Shown piece by piece: positions 12,301 to 21,300 of a DNA stretch of 64,000 bases. Origin of the DNA: Zygaena filipendulae (Eukaryota > Arthropoda > Insecta > Lepidoptera > Zygaenidae); assembly GCA_907165275.2 (NCBI GenBank), contig OU015675.1, positions 1,505,501 through 1,569,500 of the forward strand, read 5' to 3'. A program made the position numbers and the translations under genes. Under the pieces are notes generated by a model. That model did not search any database. It was not told where the DNA came from and saw nothing but the letters and a program-made list of their open reading frames with translations. Every line of letters begins with the position of its first letter. Within the stretch, counting starts at the first letter, position 1.

Positions 12301-15300
12301 ATATGACGGAAATAAATTCAAATCTTTTTTTTATAAAAATGTTTATAACGGTGTATAGTTTCAACCCTATAAATATTTGCAGCTAATTTTACCACATCTT
12401 CTATAAATACTCGTGTCAGTCGTTAAACTTTATTAACTGCTATCTGCTCCTCGCGTTAATTTCGGAGTTCCTACGGGAGTACCGGCAAGAGTACCTTATA
12501 TTTTCTTTTCTGTACTCTTAACAACATGTATGCAAAATCTCATAATGCTCAATCGAGTAGTTAGGCGTGAAAACGTAACAAACAAACTCAAATTCGCATT
12601 TAGGTATATATAAAGATTAATTAATGTTGCGATAAGATTCAATATCTGCCAATAGTATTTACATATTTCTTCTGCCGACTCTACTTTAGGCTAGGTGATT
12701 TAATACATTGCACACAAAATTATTAATGTTTTACGTAATCATAAAACAACGGCGATACACTATAACACATACAACACATACACACATACACATACATATA
12801 ACACAGTCGAAATGGCGCGTGACGTCACGATCCGGCACAGTTTAAAATATATTAAGATTATGCGGGTTATGAGTTATGACATCACGAGCCTATACAAGAA
12901 ATAAGGACTCGACCGCATTGCTTGGAATTTCGAATTGTATGTACAAAACTAGTTCTAGTACACCTGGGAACGATTCAAGAGGGATCACTTTTTAGCACGA
13001 ATTCTATGTTTCTTCGTTTATCTTATATTATGTTAAAAAAAAAAACGTTTTGTAACTCACATTCGCGCTGACGTAAAAGTCTCTGCACATTTTGGACGGA
13101 ACATGTGACACTTCCAGTACTTGCTTTTGTAATTCATCGTATCCTAAAAAACAAAACAATCCCATTTTTTACCGAAGGTTAGGTACACAAAATTGAAGTT
13201 AGATTTGTGTGAGTACAATCGACATCGAAAAAACTTATGCTGAATTAAACTATATTAAACTATATTATATTATGCTAAATCGATGCATACAGACAGGACT
13301 GATCCTTACTAAATGCGAAAGTGAGTTCGTCTGTTTGTTTATTACCTACGCTGTCACGGCTAAACGGCTCAACCGATCACCACCAAATTTTGCATACACG
13401 TTGTCAGGGGTACAGATAAGGACATAGACTACTTTTTATCCCGGAATTTCCGCGGGAATTTCGAAATTAACGCGGAAGAAACTACATTAAATTTTGCTAA
13501 CTAAACTACCTAGGTACTCGTTGTCTAGGGTAGGTATAGAAAAAAAAATTAGTAGTAAGAACTTTTATCTCGGAATACCCACGGGATCGCCGAAACTAAC
13601 GCGGGTGAAACCGCGGGGAACAGCTAGTTCTGACATTTCCAGCATTTCCAGCTCAACAAGGAGGAATGGTGCTGTAGTGTGTAATGTATAGGTATAGCTA
13701 CGTATATGCATTCCTTAGAACGTAAGTACATATTAATGTGAACACTCTAATAAATATCATTCATTCGTTACTGAGACACCGGACTACTCATTTCTACATC
13801 CCGACATGGCGACCCTGCCTCGCGCAGGTGTGCGCCCGCGCGCTGCGGGACGCTACATCAGCGGTATTTTATAATAACAGTGCGTGGCAACTACTGCATT
13901 CGGACTGCATAAGTGATACAAGACAAGTGTGTTTAAAGAAAAATAAAATAAAATAAAATAAAGGAGTTTGACTGTACGACGAAAAAACAAAAATACAGAA
14001 ATATGGGAAAAACATACTCGAAACAAGAAGAAAAAGAAATCATTATTAACTCGGCTGGAAGCAACACGGCACAGGCATCCTCCGCCCCAATAGAACACAT
14101 GTATACGAACAGCATTCTATTGACGGTGATTGTGATTATACTTGGTATAGTCATAGTAATTTTTGCAGTGAAAAATTATAAAAAGTGCCACAAAAGGTGG
14201 ATAAGGAAGGAGATAAATGGAGAATTCGTAAGGAGGATACAAAGTCGGCTGTCACGGCGAGGCGGCGACCCGGACGAAAAAGAAAACCCAGTTTGAAATA
14301 TAAAAATAGTGCGACAGTGCGTTAAAAGTGCGTGAAAAGGCAAAAAGTGCAAGTGTATTTTAAGGTAATAATGACACTTTATTTTCGTGCATTTAGTTTT
14401 TAAAAAATAGTTTAAGGTTTTCTTTATGGAATTAGAGAATTTAGCGTAAATAAGAAAATCGAAGAGGCAGATAGTTTATTTAACAAGTACGAGAATATTT
14501 TGATAGAATTAAAGAAAAAACCTAGTTCTTTAGAATTACAAGGTTATATTTTAGAATTAGTGTGTGACAATATAAATGATGTATATCGTAATATATTAAA
14601 ATTTAAGGAGCTAGAATTTGAGAAAATTGATTTTAATATAACATTAACGATGGATAAATTCGATTTAAAAACCGCTACCAACCTAATTTCGGTAATGGAT
14701 GGCAAAGAGGCCACCACAGAAAGAATTATTGAGAGCATTGAAATGTACGACAGCTGTTTAAATGACGATATAAGTAGAAAGTTGTTGATTTCTTTTGTTA
14801 TTAAAACACGTTTAAATAAAACCGCGAAACTGAAACTTAAGGCGAAGTATGACTCAATTAAAGAATTAATAAAGGATATGAAAAAGTTTCTATTAACAAG
14901 GAAATCGGCAAGTTCTTTGTTGTGTCAATTAAACAGCGTTTCTCAACACGATATGTCCATTACAGACTATGCTAATAAAATAGAGGAATTGTTCGTTGAC
15001 CTTACGATTTCACAGGCAGATTCTAATGAAAAAGCTTATGAAATTTTAAGGCCTATTAATGAAAAATTAGCCGTAAAAAGATTCTCAGATGGTCTACGAA
15101 ACAGGAGGTTAAGCACAATAATAGCCGCGAGGGACTACAGCGAGCTAAAAGAGGCAGTACGTGCAGCAGAGGATGAGGAGTTGACGCAAACATCAAAAGG
15201 CGAGGCTGTACTGAGTGTAAGAAGTACCAGAGGTAAGTTTCATAGATTTCATAATTTTCGCCCAAGGGCATACTATTCACGGTTCCGCGAAAACACGCCA

Positions 15301-18300
15301 AGGCAACCCGCTAGCTATAGAGGTAATAGAGGTTTCAACAATTTTAGTCGTGGAGCTCGAAGAGGAAATAGAGGCGGAAGATATTATGGTAACCAGAACT
15401 TCCGTGGTGCTCGAGCTAATGTTGCACAGGCTGAGGAAGAACCCCCAGCGCAACCTGTTTTAGAGAGTTCTCAAAGTGAGAGGGTAAACAACATGCAGTT
15501 TTTTCGAGCATAAAATTTTGACATATAATTTCGGCATAGATTACGTAAATTTCTACATAAACAACGTTAAATATTCATTTTTGTTAGATACAGGAGCTAC
15601 ATTATCGTTATTACATAGTAGTATTTTTCCAAGTAATATTCCGCTATGGAAAGATGATACCGTAATCAAAGGTATATGCGGTCATGTTCGTACTCAGGGT
15701 TATTCTTATGTGACACTTACTTCTGAGAATGGCAATGCATTCCAATGTAAGTTTTATTCGTATGATAGCTTACCGAATAAGGCAGATGGAATTATCGGGT
15801 TAGACTTTCTAAGGAAGTACCAAGCTAATATCGACTTACCGACTAACAGCTTGACTTTGCATAACAATTATAAGCAGTGTATAATCCCAGTCATAACAAA
15901 TAGAGATACGAACGCGTACCTAACGATACCACCCAGAAGCGAAAGTATTCATTACATTCAATCTAAATATTTTCATAATAATGATATAGTTGTCTCTTCA
16001 CAACAACTGAGCGATAATATATTTTTAGCAAGCAGTATAGTGAAACCTAAAGATGGTAGAATTCCTTTACAAATATTAAACACGAGTGACGAATCGGTCA
16101 AGTTGCCCATTTTTGAGCCACAGTTACATTCTTTGGAGGACTTTGAGTTATGTAATTTTTCTAAAACCGAAGCTAATAGTAATAGAGCTAAGGAATTGTT
16201 ACGTTTGTTAAAGTTAGATCATTTATCATCGGAGGAAAAGGATTCTATAGAATCGATTTGTTCTAAATATGCAGATGTTTTCTTTTTAAAAGGTGACAAA
16301 CTCAATGTTACTAATATAATGCAGCAGTCTATTACTTTAAAACCTGACACGAATCCAGTTTACGTAAAACCGTACCGATTACCACATTCATTAAAGCCAG
16401 AAATTAAAAATCAAATTAATAATATGTTAGAACAGGATATTATAGAAGAAACGAAAAGTGAATGGTCTAGTCCTATACTTCTAGTACCGAAGAAAGCGGA
16501 CGAAAATGGTTTAAAAAAGTGGCGTTTGGTCATTGATTTTAGAAAAATTAATGAAAACATACAGGATGACAAGTTTCCGCTTCCTAATATAACAGAAATT
16601 TTGGATTCACTTTCCGGTTCAGTTTATTTTACCCATCTAGATTTAAATCAAGGGTTTTACCAAGTTTTATTAAAACCTGAGGATAGGAAGATTACAGCCT
16701 TCACTACGGACTCTGGGCAATATCAATTAAAACGCCTACCAATGGGTTTGAAGATAAGTCCAAGTGCATTTTCTCGTGTTATGTCTGTAGCTTTATCTGG
16801 CCTAACCTTCGAAAAGTGCTTCGTATACTGTGATGACGTCATCGTATTTGGTAGAAATCTAGCATCACATAATAAAAATTTAATTGACGTTTTAGAGCGT
16901 TTTAGAACAGTTAATTTGAAGTTAAATCCGTCTAAGTGTGAATTTCTAAAGAAACAAATTCTGTATTTAGGTCATATAGTATCATCCGAGGGAATATTAC
17001 CCGACCCCGAAAAAACGAAGGTATTACAGAATTACCCACAACCTACGAACGCAGACGATGTCAGGCGATTTGTTGCGTTTTGTAACTATTACAGAAAATT
17101 CATAAGGTCATTTTCAGAAATTACTGTTCCATTAAATAAGTTATGTCGAAAACACCAACCTTTTATATGGAGTACAGAATGCGAGGAAGCATTTCAGTTA
17201 TTAAAAAATGCATTAGCATCACCACCAGTATTACAGTATCCAAATTTCTCAGAAAACAACGAATTTATATTACAAACTGACGCATCTGGAATAGCAATAG
17301 GTTCAGTCCTTTGTAATAGCGACTTGCGTCCGATAGCTTATACCAGTCGACCATTAAACAAGTCAGAACTAAATTACCCTACAATAGAAAAAGAATTACT
17401 TGCAATAGTATGGAGCGTGAAATATTTCCGACCATATTTATACGGACGTCAATTTAAAATTTTAACTGACCATAAACCTTTAGTATATCTTTTTGGCATG
17501 AAAGATCCATCTAGTCGTCTTTTGAAATACAGATTAATTTTGGAGGAGTATAATTTCAAAGTTGCATATGTAAAAGGAAAAGATAACGTTTGTGCCGACG
17601 CGCTTTCTAGAGTAATTATAACGTCTAACGAATTAAAAGACATGAATGAAGAGATTGTAAACGTGATGACGAGGGCACAAAGTAGAAAATTAAATCAGCA
17701 AAGTGACAAACAGTCTCCTTGTATTGCTACGAACGATAGGCCTGATCAACCTAGAGTTTTGGACATACTAAGGAAACCGAGTGACTCTGTTGAACTTTGT
17801 TTTATAAAGGAAAATGACTTAAACACGTTAAGATTAAAGAACGAAGTGACCGAAGAGTCAGAGTGTTTTAGTTTTGTACCGAGTAGGTTAACGATATTCA
17901 TAAACCTCGGTTATATGTCACATTTCACGCGAGACGTATTTGTGGTGAAACTGAGAGATTTTTGTGAAAAAATTAAAGTAGAGCAAGTTTGTATGATTAA
18001 AAATGAACAAAACGCGTTATTTGTTAAAGAATTAATAAATGAGATTAGAAGTTTAAAGGATTGGTCCGGACCCCAATTTTGTATATTGCGAGGAGTAAAG
18101 AGAGTAATCGATAACGACGAGATAAAATATATCTTGAACAGTTTCCATTTATTGCCTTACAAGCGGGCATGCGGGAATACGCAAGATGGTAAACAATATA
18201 AAATGTTTGTATTACTGGCCAAGACTCGAGAAAGACGTCAAGGATTTCGTTAAAAAATGTAGTAAATGTCAAACTATGAAGCATTCTAGGAATATAAAGC

Positions 18301-21300
18301 AGCCGATGGTTGTAACAACAACAGCCACAACTGCTTTTCAGAGAATATTTTTAGATATCGTAGGACCTTTAGATAAGGACGACTTAGGTAACATGTATAT
18401 TCTAACGGTACAATGCGACTTAAGTAAGTTCGTGGAAGCGTATCCACTGCAACGCAAAGATACGGTAAGTGTAGCTAAGTCTTTAGTTAATAATTTTATT
18501 TTAAGATATGGTCTGCCAGAAACAATCGTATCCGACCGTGGTACCGAGTTTACATCGTCAACAATAGCAGAAGTGTGCAAAATATTGGAGATTGATAAGG
18601 TAAATTCAACAGCTTACCATCATCAAACAATTGGTTCACTCGAAAATGCTCATAAAACTTTAGGCAATTTCTTACGTATTCAGTGTGACAAGTATCCGGA
18701 GACTTGGCGCAATTGGGTACCATTTTGGTGTTTTTTTTATAATAATAATGTCCATACTTCTACTAAATATACACCGTATGAACTTGTGTTCGGCAAACGA
18801 TGTAGATTACCCAGTATCATAAATGAACCTGTAGAACCATTATATAATATAGATAGTTATCCTTTAGAGCTTAAAAGTAGATTAAAAATAGCACAAGCAG
18901 ACGCTCATAAGAATTTAATTAAGTGCAAAAATGTAACGAAATTACTTTACGATAAAAATGTATATCCTATAGAATATAAGAATAGCGATTTAATTTTGGT
19001 AAAAAACGAATGTGCCTCAAAGTTAACTAAGTTGTATGATGGTCCATTTTTAGTATTAGAAGATTTGGGTGTAAACGTAAAAATCATCAAGAACAATAAC
19101 AAAACAGATATTGTCCACAAAAACAGGACAAAGCCATATGTAACCACCTAGTGTAGAAATATGCTTACTGTTTAGAATTACTATTTAGGTATCTGCAACA
19201 TTGTATTATGCTATGATGATACGATATTATGTTACGCTATAACTTGCTTTGTATAATCATATCTACTTATTGTTTTGTTTTGTGTATGTTAATCAATGTA
19301 ATGTTTTCAAAAAAAAAATCTTATTGTATTCAAGATTTTCTTTTAAATTTTTCACCCCCGGAGGTGTAGTGTGTAATGTATAGGTATAGCTACGTATATG
19401 CATTCCTTAGAACGTAAGTACATATTAATGTGAACACTCTAATAAATATCATTCATTCGTTACTGAGACACCGGACTACTCATTTCTACATCCCGACAGT
19501 GCATCATGTGTTTCGCTTGAGCGAAATTAGCCCTCTACACCTGCTAGGTACCTACTACTAAAATACCTACTTACCATTAGCGAATTTAACAACGTAGAAG
19601 ACAGGATTCCTCAATATCTGCGGAGGTGGGCAAAGAGGCTTTATGCTTTCTGAAAACGACACAAACATTAGTTACTTTCATGCAGAGGCGTCTTTAGCTA
19701 TGGTGCAGGGTGTGCGTTGCACGTGGGCGCAGCGGCCCTAGGAGGCGCTAAGCGCTGCTCGCTATGGAAATGGGCATGTTGACTAATTTTTTTTTTAGTC
19801 CGTCTTGTAGATTATTAAAAAATATTGGACACGTATTTTTTCTTTTTTTACGTAATCAAAAAATAACGGCGATGTATTGAGTTGAAATTTCGCGTGACGT
19901 CACTATTCTGACAGTTTGTATGGCGGTTTTAGCGGTTAGTGACGTCACGACCCCCTCACCCTAAACTTTAATGCGCTTTATCTCTGTATATTTTAATTTA
20001 TTTGAAAAAGCAAAAAATACGTGTCTATTGTTTTTTTTATTTTCTAATTGACGGACTAAATAGAATTTAGATTTTCAAAAGTTGTCCACATCCCTATTAA
20101 TCTTCTTCAAAAATCTTCAAATAATAGAGTTTATAATCCATTGAGGAAAGACAGTTTGTGGTAACTTGACGTGCTGTTAGTCTTGTACTTTGCAATCATT
20201 CCATTTTGACCGCGCGCTTACTTGGGGGCGCTAGGGTAATGGTTGCATACGGGCGCTACATGGGCTAGAGACCACTGCTTTCATGTGGTAACGGTTCAGT
20301 CCTCTTAGCTATGTTGACAATCTATACAACGTGTTAATGAATTAACTGAAAACCTGATACACTCCATTTAAAAAAATAAACAATAGTATGATTACAATAT
20401 ATTTTGTGTCGAAAAAATTAATACTTAAAAAGTTATTGAACATTAGTTTCCTACGTTTCCATTACCTATCTACGAAATTCCAAGCGCTACGCCCACGCCT
20501 ACCGGTTCGATTTTTTTTGCTACGGACGGCGTACGCGCCAAATATTGTATCATAAATAATTAAGACATGGGCTAGTAAAAATGAAAAAATATAACCTATA
20601 TTAAAACATAGTGCGATCGATTCGCTAGTTGATCCTGAGCAAACTACTTTCTAGTTTTCAGCACGTTGTATAATCGTTAACGCATAGAAAACTAAGGTGG
20701 TCACGCAAAACTGACATTGATGAACTTTGATGATTTTAGGTGATCACTAATCTGTCCACTTAAAAGTTGCCTGGGAGAGATCACTTTAAGCGAGAAGGCG
20801 GTTTTTTTGTATACCAATATCTATTTTAAAATTGATGTTTAGTATTTATCCACTCGACAGCAGCTGGACGGCTGCCAAAGTCCCCTTCCTAAATAAAATG
20901 GGTACCTACTCGCGGTACGGCATCACCGAGGTTGATATAAATCCTTAGTAATATTATGAACGCGAGTTTGTATGTATGGATGAGTGTTTATTACTCTTTC
21001 ACGCAAAAACTACTGAGTGGATTTTAATGAAAATTTACAATAATATAGCTTATACATGAGCATAACACGAAGGTTATTTTTTATCCCGGAATTCCCGCGG
21101 GATTACCGAAATTAACGCGGGTGAATCCACTCACGGTCCCTGACGGGGTCCTTGAGCTGCACCAGCGCGAGCGTGTTGCGCGTCTCGCCGTACTCCGGGT
21201 GCAGCACGTAGTTGCGCACGCGCCGCCCGCCCGACGACCACGCCTCGCCCAGGAGCACGCGGGAATTAGCCCTGATTTACGTACAACATATTTACGTACA

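Larger units (their letters stand above)
13673..19498 (+). mobile_element. Ty3/gypsy-type LTR retrotransposon, nearly complete
   Basis: Two 134-bp LTRs (TGTAGTGTG...CCCGACA) appear identical at 13673-13806 and 19365-19498, flanked by the 4-bp duplication GTGC (13669-13672, 19499-19502). TGGCGACC, a primer-binding-site-like start, directly follows the left LTR. Internal ORFs in order are a small membrane protein, gag, pol (protease, reverse transcriptase, RNase H) and integrase. The pol frame is interrupted at the start of the integrase, so this copy is probably inactive although it inserted recently. It lies antisense in the large intron between protease-homologue exons 19649-19575 and 13143-13061. 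Confidence 0.93.

Noticed and set aside
14003..14296. Envelope gene of an insect retrovirus
   Set aside because: The frame is only 97 residues, lies before gag and has no signal peptide or surface domain, so it is not an env; listed as a small accessory ORF.
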